21,818 nt of DNA. Source: a virus. The notes beneath the pieces are model-generated. The model saw nothing but the letters and a program-made list of their open reading frames with translations. It ran no database searches and was not told the origin of the DNA. The DNA lies in IMG/VR virus record IMGVR_UViG_3300044608_000075, positions 1 to 21,818 of that record. One strand, written 5' to 3'. Below, piece after piece: positions 8,691 to 15,235 of the stretch (its first letter is position 1; each line of letters starts with the position of its first letter). Position numbers and translations under genes: made by a program.

Positions 8691-9314
8691 ATGTCTGCAA
8701 CTAGTGCTCCGTTCGGCTTGCGGCCTGCATTTCACCCCAGTGGTCTGGATCGTGCTCAGGCTCTTGCTAACGGAATTCAAGCGGTCTCGACGAGCGGAAA
8801 CGTCTCGGCGGGTTATGCCACTACCATCCTGAAGGGCCAGCCGGTCAAGATGGATACTGGTGGTTATATTGTTGTCGCTGCTGCTGGCGATGCGTTCCTT
8901 GGTGCCTTTGCGGGTGTCGAGTGGACGGATGCCACGGGTCGGCGTCGTGTTTCAAATTACTGGCCTGCTAACGAAAGTTTTCAGGTTGGTTCGGTAGTCG
9001 CGTATTTCTATGATGATCCCAACATTGTTTATGAAATTCAGGCTGACGGTACGCTTGCTCAGACCTCGATTGGCGATGAGGCTGATTTGAGCAACACCAC
9101 TGCGGGTTCTACGACCACGGGTCTTAGCCAAGCCACTTTGAGCATCAGTTTGGTTGGTGCAAACGGTGAAGCTCAGATGCGGATCGTTGATATTGCGCCG
9201 TATCCCGACAATGACTGGGGTGACAACTTCGTTATTGTTCGCGCCACGATTTCTCAACATCAGTACGGCCAAATTCGTGTCTCCGGCGCGAATTTCACGC
9301 CGATTGCCGTATAA
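8691..9314 (+). CDS. Capsid decoration-like structural protein
   Basis: A 207-aa beta-rich protein that begins with SAPFGLRPAFHPSGL, the PFGxRP-x-xHxSG opening typical of a family found beside phage major capsid genes. It continues with the family pattern: ILKGQPVKMDTGGYIVVAAA, a GAFAGVEW strand, NYWPANES, VAYFYDDPN, then a variable loop (IGDEADLSN...TTG), and a closing QHQYGQIRVSGANF. These proteins are abundant beside capsid proteins and are usually taken as decoration or stabilising proteins; that role here is by family and position, not proven. The ribosome site AGGAG (8681-8685) is well placed. The stop codon overlaps the strong ribosome site of the major capsid gene. Confidence 0.75.
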   Translation: MSATSAPFGLRPAFHPSGLDRAQALANGIQAVSTSGNVSAGYATTILKGQPVKMDTGGYIVVAAAGDAFLGAFAGVEWTDATGRRRVSNYWPANESFQVGSVVAYFYDDPNIVYEIQADGTLAQTSIGDEADLSNTTAGSTTTGLSQATLSISLVGANGEAQMRIVDIAPYPDNDWGDNFVIVRATISQHQYGQIRVSGANFTPIAV

Positions 9315-9331
9315 GGAGGGCTAGATCATGG
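9312..9331 (+). promoter_or_regulatory. Strong ribosome-binding site of the major capsid gene, overlapping the upstream stop
   Basis: TAAGGAGG: the TAA stop of the decoration-like gene is the first part of the sequence, and AAGGAGG (9313-9319) is close to a full anti-16S match, 8 nt before the ATG at 9328. This is the strongest such site in the window, which fits the high demand for capsid protein. Confidence 0.7.
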
Positions 9332-10242
9332 CAGCCCCGATGCGTAGTACCGATTTTCGGTCAATTGTCGAACCTATCCTCAACGAGTGCTTTGATGGTG
9401 TTTACGATCAGCGCACTGACGAGTGGAGCCGAGTGTTCCGCGAGTCTGAGGGTATTCCCCGTAACTACCACGAAGAACCCGTTCTGTACGGTTTTGGCGC
9501 GGCTCCGCAGCTTCCTGATGGCACTCCGGTGACCTATCAGCAGGGTGGAGTGCTGTTCCTCAAGCGTTACGTCTACAAGGTCTATGGTCTGGCCTTTGCT
9601 CTGACGAAAGTGCTTGTTGAGGACGGCGACCATATCCGTATCGGTCAGGTTTACGCCCGTCATCTGGCTCAATCGCTGATTGAGACCAAAGAGACGCTGA
9701 GTGCCAATGTTCTGAACCGCGCCTTCAACGCCTCATATCCCGGCGGTGACGGTGTTGCTCTGAACAGCAACGCTCATCCTATCGTTAACGGTACGTTCAG
9801 CAACCTTCTGACGACTGCTGCGGTTCTCTCGCAGACTTCGCTGGAACAGATGCTGATCCAGATCCGTCAAGCGGTAGACAACAACGGCAAGAAGATTCGT
9901 CTGGTGCCCCGTCAGTTGGTTGTGGCTCCGGGCAACGTCTTCCAAGCCGAGGTTCTCCTGAAGTCCGTCCTGCGTTCGGGTAACGCTAACAACGACATCA
10001 ACCCGATCAAGTCAATTGGCTTGCTCGACGAAGGTGCCGCTGTTCTGTCGCGTTTGACTTCCCCGACTGCATGGTGGGTTCAGACCGATGCGCCCGAAGG
10101 CATGAAACTCCTCATGCGCCGCCGCCTTGAGAAAACCATGGAAGGTGACTTTGAAACCGACACCATGCGCTACAAGGCGACAGAGCGTTACGACGTCGGG
10201 TTCACGGATCCACGCGCTATTTACGGCACTCCGGGGGCATGA
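9328..10242 (+). CDS. Major capsid protein (HK97-type fold inferred)
   Basis: A 304-aa protein that would form the icosahedral shell. Family signals: the region KETLSANVLNRAFN followed by GGDGVALNSNAHP (129-141) and NGTFSNL, then the helix SLEQMLIQIRQAVDNNGKK and the LVPRQLVVAPGN strand, followed by VLRSGNANNDINPI. This order (ANVLNRAF, GGDG-x-x-L-x-S-x-AHP, LVVP-like strand) is shared by Mu gpT-like and related major capsid proteins. The length is usual for a capsid protein without a long N-terminal delta domain, in keeping with a separate scaffold gene. A strong AAGGAGG supports the start. It follows portal, scaffold and decoration genes in standard order, and a stem-loop follows the gene. 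Confidence 0.85.
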   Translation: MAAPMRSTDFRSIVEPILNECFDGVYDQRTDEWSRVFRESEGIPRNYHEEPVLYGFGAAPQLPDGTPVTYQQGGVLFLKRYVYKVYGLAFALTKVLVEDGDHIRIGQVYARHLAQSLIETKETLSANVLNRAFNASYPGGDGVALNSNAHPIVNGTFSNLLTTAAVLSQTSLEQMLIQIRQAVDNNGKKIRLVPRQLVVAPGNVFQAEVLLKSVLRSGNANNDINPIKSIGLLDEGAAVLSRLTSPTAWWVQTDAPEGMKLLMRRRLEKTMEGDFETDTMRYKATERYDVGFTDPRAIYGTPGA

Positions 10243-10268
10243 CGTAAACAGTAACGGTGACTGGTAAA

Positions 10269-10293
10269 CCCCAAGGGTTCTAAATTCTTGGGG
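10269..10293 (+). terminator. Stem-loop after the major capsid gene
   Basis: In the 106-nt gap between the capsid gene and the next gene, CCCCAAG (10269-10275) pairs with CTTGGGG (10287-10293). Two G-U and two T-A pairs extend the stem inward to a CTA loop, giving an 11-pair hairpin. No T-run follows, so it is not a standard Rho-independent terminator; it may slow transcription or protect the 3' end of capsid mRNA. The rest of the gap shows only the ribosome site of the next gene (AGGAG near 10337). Confidence 0.4.
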
Positions 10294-10348
10294 AATCCAA
10301 CAACCGCTACTGATTACTAATCCTCATACGAATCTTTAGGAGAATCAA

Positions 10349-11380
10349 ATGTCCCTGACTAATTTCCCGAATGGGATTACTAGTTTCGGGGTGCCGGTTT
10401 TGGGAACCATTGGTGGGCTTCCGTTCACGGGTAACTACTATTTTGTAGATCCGGTGAATGGTGCTGATGGTAACGACGGTACGCCTGAACTGCCTCTGAA
10501 AACGCTTTACGGTGCTCTGGCAAAGTGCACTGCTGGTAACAACGATGTTGTTGTTCTGGTTGGCGACGGGTCTTCGACGGGTTCTGCCCGTCTTAGTACC
10601 GCGCTGGCTCAGTCCATCAATTCGGCTGCTACCGCTGGTACTTTGAACTGGAATAAGAACGCGACTCATCTGATTGGTGTTTGCGCTCCGACGACGGTAG
10701 CCCAGCGTGCTCGTATTGCCCCTCCGACCGGCACTTACACTGCAACGACGTTCAACAGTGATGCGTTCATCAATGTCACTGCCTCGGGTTGTTACTTTGC
10801 CAATCTGTCCGTGTTCTGTGGATTTTCCACGGGATCGGCCAGCATGATTGCTTGGACTGATTCTGGTTCTCGCAATGCTTACAGCAATGTAAGCATCTAT
10901 GGCATGGCTGATGCAGCTTCTGCTGGTGGTGCGAACGCTCGGACGCTGAAGCTCAATGGTGGTGGTGAGCATACGTTCATGAACTGTACGCTCGGTGGTG
11001 ACACCGTAGCTCGCAGTGCAGCGAATGCAACCATTGAGTTTGCTGGCGGCACGGCTCGTAACTCGTTCATTGACTGCACTCTTCCGTTCCAAGCGTCTGC
11101 GGCGACTCCGATTGGTATCAAGGTCGGTGCTGCTTCGGGCATGGATCGGTATGCGCTGTTCAAGGGCTGCTCCTTCATCAACAATATTGGTTCGACCTCG
11201 ACTACTCTTTCGGCGCTGGCTACTCTGGTGGCATCGGCTGGTGGTCAAGTTGTAATCAAGAATTCGATGATGGTCGGCATTACCGAGTTCGGCTCCGATG
11301 CTTCGTCGCTTGGACAAATTTATGTCGATATGCCTGCGCCGTCTGCTAGCGCCGGTGGTATCGGCGTGAATCCGTCCTAA
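10349..11380 (+). CDS. Predicted parallel beta-helix virion protein
   Basis: A 343-aa protein rich in Ala, Gly, Ser, Thr and Asn with the rhythm of a right-handed parallel beta-helix. The N-terminus carries YYFVDPVNGADGNDGT (about 30-45), a common entry motif of pectate-lyase-like phage proteins, then PLKTLYGAL and NDVVVLVG. Later rungs alternate short strands with Asn/Gly turns (ANLSVFCGF, YSNVSIYGM, HTFMNCTLGG, NSFIDCTLP, ALFKGCSFINN, QVVIKNSMMVG). Family knowledge: such proteins serve as decoration proteins, head fibres or receptor-binding parts. Its place right after the capsid gene favours a head-associated role; no catalytic residues for polysaccharide cleavage were identified. AGGAG near 10337 supports the start. 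A hairpin with a GAAA loop follows. Confidence 0.7.
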   Translation: MSLTNFPNGITSFGVPVLGTIGGLPFTGNYYFVDPVNGADGNDGTPELPLKTLYGALAKCTAGNNDVVVLVGDGSSTGSARLSTALAQSINSAATAGTLNWNKNATHLIGVCAPTTVAQRARIAPPTGTYTATTFNSDAFINVTASGCYFANLSVFCGFSTGSASMIAWTDSGSRNAYSNVSIYGMADAASAGGANARTLKLNGGGEHTFMNCTLGGDTVARSAANATIEFAGGTARNSFIDCTLPFQASAATPIGIKVGAASGMDRYALFKGCSFINNIGSTSTTLSALATLVASAGGQVVIKNSMMVGITEFGSDASSLGQIYVDMPAPSASAGGIGVNPS

Positions 11381-11386
11381 CTGACT

Positions 11387-11402
11387 CGGGGGGAAACCCC
11401 CG
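11387..11402 (+). terminator. Stem-loop with GAAA tetraloop
   Basis: CGGGGG (11387-11392) and CCCCCG (11397-11402) form a perfect 6-bp stem around a GAAA tetraloop, a very stable GNRA type. Only TTT follows before the next gene's AAGGAG (11406-11411), so termination would be weak at best. It lies 6 nt after the stop of the beta-helix gene. Confidence 0.5.
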
Positions 11403-11417
11403 TTTAAGGAGCGAGAA

Positions 11418-12470
11418 ATGTTCAAGCCGATGGTTAAGATGATGACCACCGAGCCTTCTATTGAGCTAAAACTCAAAAAGGGCGGCAAGGTCAAGAAGAT
11501 GCAAGCCGGCGGTATGCCCGGCATGGGGACCACCACAGCAGCAATGCCTGCTCGTGGTGGAATGGCTCCGGCCATGGCTCCTCGGCGTCCTTCGATGGCT
11601 GCTCGTCGTCGTGCGATGATGGCTATGCCTGCTGCTGCGGCTCCGGCTGCTCCGGTAGGTATGGCGGGTCGCATGATGAAAGAGGGCGGGAAGGCCATGT
11701 CCAAGGAGATGAAGGAACACGCTTCTAAACCTGCTAGTAAGGCTCACAAGGGTCTGAAAACGGGTGGTGTAGTGATGGGCCAAGGCGGTTACAAAGACGG
11801 CGGCATCATTAACACGGAAGGTCAAGGCGGCAAGTACCGCAACACCAAGATGGACACTGCAAAGCCTGATCATTCGCCCGCGAAAACGGGTGGGGTGAAG
11901 ATGGGTAATGCGGGTGGGTATAAGACGGGCGGTGTAGCAAAGGCTAACGCTGGCGGTTACAAGAAAGGTGGCATGGCAAAAAAAGCCTACGCTACGGGGG
12001 GAGTTGTTGATAGCGGTGCCCCCGTAGCGATGCCCCAAGGCCGCAAAAAGCCCTCTGCTCCTGTGAGCATTAATGAGTTGTCAGGAACCTTCAAAAAAGG
12101 TGGTTCTGTAACTCCTGCTGAAGCTCGTCTACTAAAAGCGAACAAAGCGGAGAATGCAACTGCAATGCGGCAGGCGAAGGCTTACAGTAATGAGGTCTAC
12201 AGCAAGTACGGTCGTAAGATGAAAGAGGGTGGTCTATCGGAAGCTGAAAAGCGAGCGATGGAACAAGACCGTCTGACTGTTAAAGATCCTCAAGCAACAG
12301 CCGCACAAGCGCGTCGAGGTGTTGAGGATGCTCTGAACCCTCTTGGTATAGTGAAAGAGCTATACCAGAAGGGTAAGGATTACTTTAAAAAGCCGGGGGC
12401 GGTTACCAAGACTGAAAAGTCTGTCACGGTAATGCCAGAGAAGAAGCGCGGCGGTCTAGCGAAGTGCTGA
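11418..12470 (+). CDS. Basic di-glycine-repeat virion-module protein, 350 aa
   Basis: No known fold or function. The protein is strongly basic and low in complexity. Residues ~20-90 are Met/Ala/Arg-rich (RRPSMAARRRAMMAMPAAAA), ~113-196 hold tandem units of the type KTGG[VI] ... GGYKxGG, and the last ~140 residues look helical. I count 17 Gly-Gly pairs, ten in the context K-x-GG. The C-terminus is KKRGGLAKC. Similar K-x-GG proteins are familiar from uncultured aquatic phages, but I know of no tested function. Possibilities are nucleic-acid binding inside the head, a virion scaffold, or a substrate of a diglycine-specific protease; all are inference. AAGGAG at 11406-11411, 6 nt before the ATG, fixes the start. 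Hairpins flank the gene on both sides. Confidence 0.75.
   Translation: MFKPMVKMMTTEPSIELKLKKGGKVKKMQAGGMPGMGTTTAAMPARGGMAPAMAPRRPSMAARRRAMMAMPAAAAPAAPVGMAGRMMKEGGKAMSKEMKEHASKPASKAHKGLKTGGVVMGQGGYKDGGIINTEGQGGKYRNTKMDTAKPDHSPAKTGGVKMGNAGGYKTGGVAKANAGGYKKGGMAKKAYATGGVVDSGAPVAMPQGRKKPSAPVSINELSGTFKKGGSVTPAEARLLKANKAENATAMRQAKAYSNEVYSKYGRKMKEGGLSEAEKRAMEQDRLTVKDPQATAAQARRGVEDALNPLGIVKELYQKGKDYFKKPGAVTKTEKSVTVMPEKKRGGLAKC
11757..12005 (+). repeat. In-frame repeats encoding K-x-GG / GGY units
   Basis: Imperfect in-frame repeats inside the di-glycine protein: three copies of K-T-G-G-V, two of N-A-G-G-Y-K and related K-D-G-G-I and K-K-G-G-M units. Codons vary between copies (acg ggt ggt, acg ggt ggg, acg ggc ggt), so the repeat is conserved as peptide more than as DNA. 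Confidence 0.7.
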
Positions 12471-12478
12471 AACAAGGT

Positions 12479-12494
12479 GGGGGCTTCGGCCCCC
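12479..12494 (+). terminator. Stem-loop with UUCG tetraloop
   Basis: GGGGGC (12479-12484) and GCCCCC (12489-12494) make a 6-bp stem around TTCG, a C(UUCG)G tetraloop of unusual stability. A weak pyrimidine run (CTTTCCTT) follows, then GAGG ahead of the next ATG at 12516. It could be a leaky terminator or an mRNA-stabilising hairpin. Confidence 0.55.
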
Positions 12495-12515
12495 GCTTTC
12501 CTTGAGGATTGAAAA

Positions 12516-13295
12516 ATGGGAACATATTCTTCCGCGACCCGTCAGGGCGCGTATGAGCCGTTTGAGTTGCAAGTGGCGCGAGGCCAAGTTGATGGCCACA
12601 AAACCTTGTTCCAATTTGGCATCAATGGTGATGTTGGTACATCTGTTGAAACAATTTGGGCGCAAGGCGGAACATATGCGTATCCTGCTGCCGCAACTGT
12701 TATGAAAATTTCTAGTTCCAGCGTGGATGACGCGGCTGCTGGAACTGGCGCAAGAACTATTGCAATTTTTGGTCTTAATGCTGATTACAACGAGATCAAC
12801 GAAACAGTGACCTTGAACGGTCAAACCGAAGTTAACACAACTAACAGTTTTCTGCGAATTTTTCGTATGTTTGTTGTTACCGCTGGCTCTGGTGCAACTG
12901 CTGTAGGCACTATCTACGCAGGAACGGGTACTGTTACCTCTGGTGTGCCTGCAAACATCTTCGGCATGGTTGCTATTGGTGCGAATCAAACCCAGATGGC
13001 TTTTTGGACTGTGCCAGCAGGATACACTTTCTACTTGAATGGCGTGTACTACACATCTGCGAACACAAACGCAAATGCATCCACAAATTTTCAGTTGATT
13101 CAGAGACCATTGGGTGGTGTATTTAGGCAGCAAAGTTCTTCTCGGGTTTCTGGTAACGGCAGTTTTATTCTTGATTTGCATACGCCTGTTGCTTTTGCTG
13201 AAAAAACTGACATTGAACTTAGGGCAGTTGCTTCAGCCGGAGCTTCAAACGTATCTGCTGAGTTTGAAGGAATCTACATTAAGAACCCTGACTAA
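12516..13295 (+). CDS. Virion-associated protein of aquatic phages (unknown role)
   Basis: A 259-aa beta-rich protein. The stretch ARGQVDGHKTLFQFGINGDV (about 21-40) followed by ETIWAQGGTYAYP, then DDAAAGTGARTIAIFGLNAD, ETVTLNGQTEVNT, GTIYAGTGTVTSGVPAN and a late YTFYLNGVYY strand matches a widespread protein of marine and freshwater phages. It is usually unnamed or called a structural protein. An exact position in the virion is not known to me; its place between capsid and adaptor genes suggests head decoration or a collar component. The start is supported by GAGG at 12504-12507, within range of the ATG. No cysteines or catalytic motifs stand out. Confidence 0.7.
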   Translation: MGTYSSATRQGAYEPFELQVARGQVDGHKTLFQFGINGDVGTSVETIWAQGGTYAYPAAATVMKISSSSVDDAAAGTGARTIAIFGLNADYNEINETVTLNGQTEVNTTNSFLRIFRMFVVTAGSGATAVGTIYAGTGTVTSGVPANIFGMVAIGANQTQMAFWTVPAGYTFYLNGVYYTSANTNANASTNFQLIQRPLGGVFRQQSSSRVSGNGSFILDLHTPVAFAEKTDIELRAVASAGASNVSAEFEGIYIKNPD

Positions 13296-13297
13296 TC

Positions 13298-13816
13298 ATG
13301 CCAAGCAAATCACCAGCCCAACATCGTTTGATGCAAGCCGCCGCCCACACCAAGGGCGGCTTTGGTGGTGTGCCACAAAAGGTCGGCAAAGAATTTGTCA
13401 AGGCCGACAAAAAAATGAAAGATGGCGGCGTAGCTCAATCCTTGAAAAAAGCGGGTTTTTATGAGCCGTCCAAAAGCAAATCTGAGCGATTGAAAATCGT
13501 CAACGATGTGACGACTAAGCCTCAACGGTTGGGCATGGTTGAGAAGATGTTTTCTGAGAAAAAAATGAAGAGCGGCGGGGTGTCTCTTGCTGTCGGTCGC
13601 GGTGAAAAGTTGCCTGTTGAGAAGGGTGCTGGCCTGACGGCCAAGGGGCGCGAGAAGTACAACCGAGAAACGGGGTCAAATCTAAAGCCTCCACAGCCGG
13701 AAGGCGGGAAGCGAAAAGACTCGTTTTGTGCCAGAATGGGTCCTATTGCTCGGGCCAGTGAAAAGGGTTCAAGAGCAAGGGCTTCCATGAAACGTTGGGC
13801 TTGTTCGGGGTGGTAG
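13298..13816 (+). CDS. Small basic phage protein with di-glycine motifs and a DSFCARM tail domain
   Basis: A 172-aa basic protein in two conserved blocks. Residues 1-40 begin PSKSPAQHRLMQAAAHTKGG and continue GGVPQKVGKEFVKADKK, an opening seen in many phage proteins of unknown role. Residues ~105-172 contain GAGLTAKGREKYNRETGSNL, then RKDSFCARM and a closing Lys/Arg-rich ASMKRWACSGW; I recognise this as a phage domain of unknown function (possibly DUF6321, from memory). Between them are KMKDGGV and KMKSGGV, the same charged di-glycine motif as in the 350-aa protein. There is no good ribosome site: the ATG lies 2 nt after the upstream stop, so coupling is likely. The stop abuts the adaptor ATG (TAGATG). 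Confidence 0.75.
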   Translation: MPSKSPAQHRLMQAAAHTKGGFGGVPQKVGKEFVKADKKMKDGGVAQSLKKAGFYEPSKSKSERLKIVNDVTTKPQRLGMVEKMFSEKKMKSGGVSLAVGRGEKLPVEKGAGLTAKGREKYNRETGSNLKPPQPEGGKRKDSFCARMGPIARASEKGSRARASMKRWACSGW

Positions 13817-14890
13817 ATGGCCTATTCAGGAACAGTCGGCACAACCGTAATCAACACTCAGAAGCTCATAGATCACGGTGCTAGGCGCTGTGGGAAGTTA
13901 GCTGAAGAGTTGACCGCAGAACAGATTCTCACTGCAAAAGAGAGTCTGTTTTTTCTTTTGTCAAACCTGATCAACATTGGCATCCAGTATTGGGCCATTG
14001 AGAAAAAGGTTTACGGTCTGAAAGCCGATCAGTATATCTACAAACTTCCAATTGGAGGTAACGACGTACTGAATGTAATGTACCGGCAGATGAACAGGCC
14101 GACTCCTAACGATACTGGGGGGTACACCAGTAGCGCCGGAGGTGTCGTAGAGAACGCTTTTGACGGCAACATTAATACTTTTTGTACGCAGACCTCTGCA
14201 AACGGCAACATTGCAGTAGATTACGGGACTGACAATCCTGTTTATTTGGGTTCTATTGGTGTTTTGCCGGGTGTTTCGGGCACGTTTTCGGTCATTTACG
14301 AGTATTCCGCAGATGGAATTACTTGGAGTACGTTGTATGACCCCGGTGCAGAGGTTTGGGTAAACAACGAATGGATCTGGCACGACATTGAACCCGGTCA
14401 AACGGTGCAGTATTACCGTATGAGAATGACCGGAGGGGGGACTATCAGTGTCAGGGAGCTGTTTTTCGGTAACAACTCAACCGAAATCCCGATGGCTAGG
14501 TTGAATCGGGACGATTACACCAGTTTGCCGAACAAGAACTTCACTGCAAACCAGCCGTATCAGTATTGGTTCAACAGGACGATCCCACAGGCAGAGATCA
14601 CCTTGTGGCCGGTTCCAAGTGATCCCTTCATTCAGATGACTGTTTGGTACTCCAGACAGATCATGGACGTTGGAGCCTTGTCAGGAGAGCTAGAAATCCC
14701 TCAGAGGTGGTATCTGGCAATTCAGAATATGTTGGCTCATCAGATGGCTCTAGAACTGCCGGGGGTTGATCTTGCTAGGGCGCAGTATCTTGAGGGTCAA
14801 GCAGAGAAGTATCTGACTCTTGCTGAGAATGAAGAGCGCGACAAGTCTCCGATTTACTTGGCCCCGAACATATCTGTCTATTCAAGGTAG
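13817..14890 (+). CDS. Head-tail adaptor (P22 gp4/T7 gp11-like) with inserted discoidin-like domain
   Basis: A 357-aa protein. The outer parts fit the podovirus adaptor family that docks under the portal: an N-terminal helical segment (LIDHGARRCGKLAEELTAEQ, then LFFLLSNLINIGIQYWAIEK) and a C-terminal part with LPNKNFTANQPYQYWFNR, ITLWPVPSDPF, WYSRQIMDVG and EIPQRWYLAIQNMLAHQMAL. Inserted at about residues 98-219 is an F5/8 type C (discoidin) like domain: ENAFDGNINTF, IAVDYG, YEYSADGITW and a closing YYRMRMTGGGTISVRELFF. Such domains often bind sugars in other proteins. The start abuts the upstream stop, with a GGGGTGG stretch just before it. The adaptor role is from family pattern and gene order; the ligand of the insert is unknown. 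Confidence 0.75.
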   Translation: MAYSGTVGTTVINTQKLIDHGARRCGKLAEELTAEQILTAKESLFFLLSNLINIGIQYWAIEKKVYGLKADQYIYKLPIGGNDVLNVMYRQMNRPTPNDTGGYTSSAGGVVENAFDGNINTFCTQTSANGNIAVDYGTDNPVYLGSIGVLPGVSGTFSVIYEYSADGITWSTLYDPGAEVWVNNEWIWHDIEPGQTVQYYRMRMTGGGTISVRELFFGNNSTEIPMARLNRDDYTSLPNKNFTANQPYQYWFNRTIPQAEITLWPVPSDPFIQMTVWYSRQIMDVGALSGELEIPQRWYLAIQNMLAHQMALELPGVDLARAQYLEGQAEKYLTLAENEERDKSPIYLAPNISVYSR

Positions 14891-14892
14891 TC

Positions 14893-15234
14893 ATGCCTAA
14901 GTTTCTTGACACCCTTGGGTACTCTGATATTGCAATTGCAGTTTGTGACCGCTGCAAGATGAAGCGAGCGCATTCTGTAATGAGGCCAGACCCAAACTTT
15001 CCGGGTTTGCAGGTATGTGATCAGGGGTGTGCAGATGAGTTTGATCCTTACAGGCTCCCCGCTAGAAAGACTGAGAGGATTACGATTCGTTTTCCAAGGC
15101 CGGATGTCAGCGTAGCGGTAGACCCGAACAACATAATCACCACGGGATACGGTGGATACGTCATCTCCACCCAAGAAAGCTCTCAAACTCCCGAGGGTGA
15201 TGGTAACGTCGATGGTTTGAACACGCAGCCATAA
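14893..15234 (+). CDS. Small zinc-ribbon-like phage protein
   Basis: A 113-aa protein with four cysteines placed as a likely zinc ribbon: C18-x2-C21 and C42-x3-C46. The sequence around them (AVCDRCKMKR, then DPNFPGLQVCDQGC and FDPYRLPARKTERITIRFPRPDV) matches a conserved protein found next to adaptor and fibre genes in many phages. Function unknown; a structural or assembly role at the neck or fibre base is a guess by position. AAGG at 14884-14887 precedes the ATG, and the gene starts 2 nt after the adaptor stop and ends 1 nt before the fibre gene. Confidence 0.7.
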   Translation: MPKFLDTLGYSDIAIAVCDRCKMKRAHSVMRPDPNFPGLQVCDQGCADEFDPYRLPARKTERITIRFPRPDVSVAVDPNNIITTGYGGYVISTQESSQTPEGDGNVDGLNTQP

Positions 15235-15235
15235 A

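Noticed and set aside
10243-10348. A promoter in the gap after the capsid gene
   Set aside because: The gap holds a hairpin and a ribosome site, but I found no convincing paired -35 and -10 elements.
10307-11704. A 465-codon open frame on the minus strand opposite the beta-helix and di-glycine genes
   Set aside because: It lies antisense to two genes with good ribosome sites and family features; its product is Arg/Ser/Thr-rich with no recognisable motif, as expected for a mirror of Gly/Ala/Thr-rich coding DNA.
12456-13181. A 241-codon minus-strand open frame
   Set aside because: It is antisense to the well-supported virion-associated gene at 12516-13295; the product is Cys/Ser/Arg-rich without a pattern.
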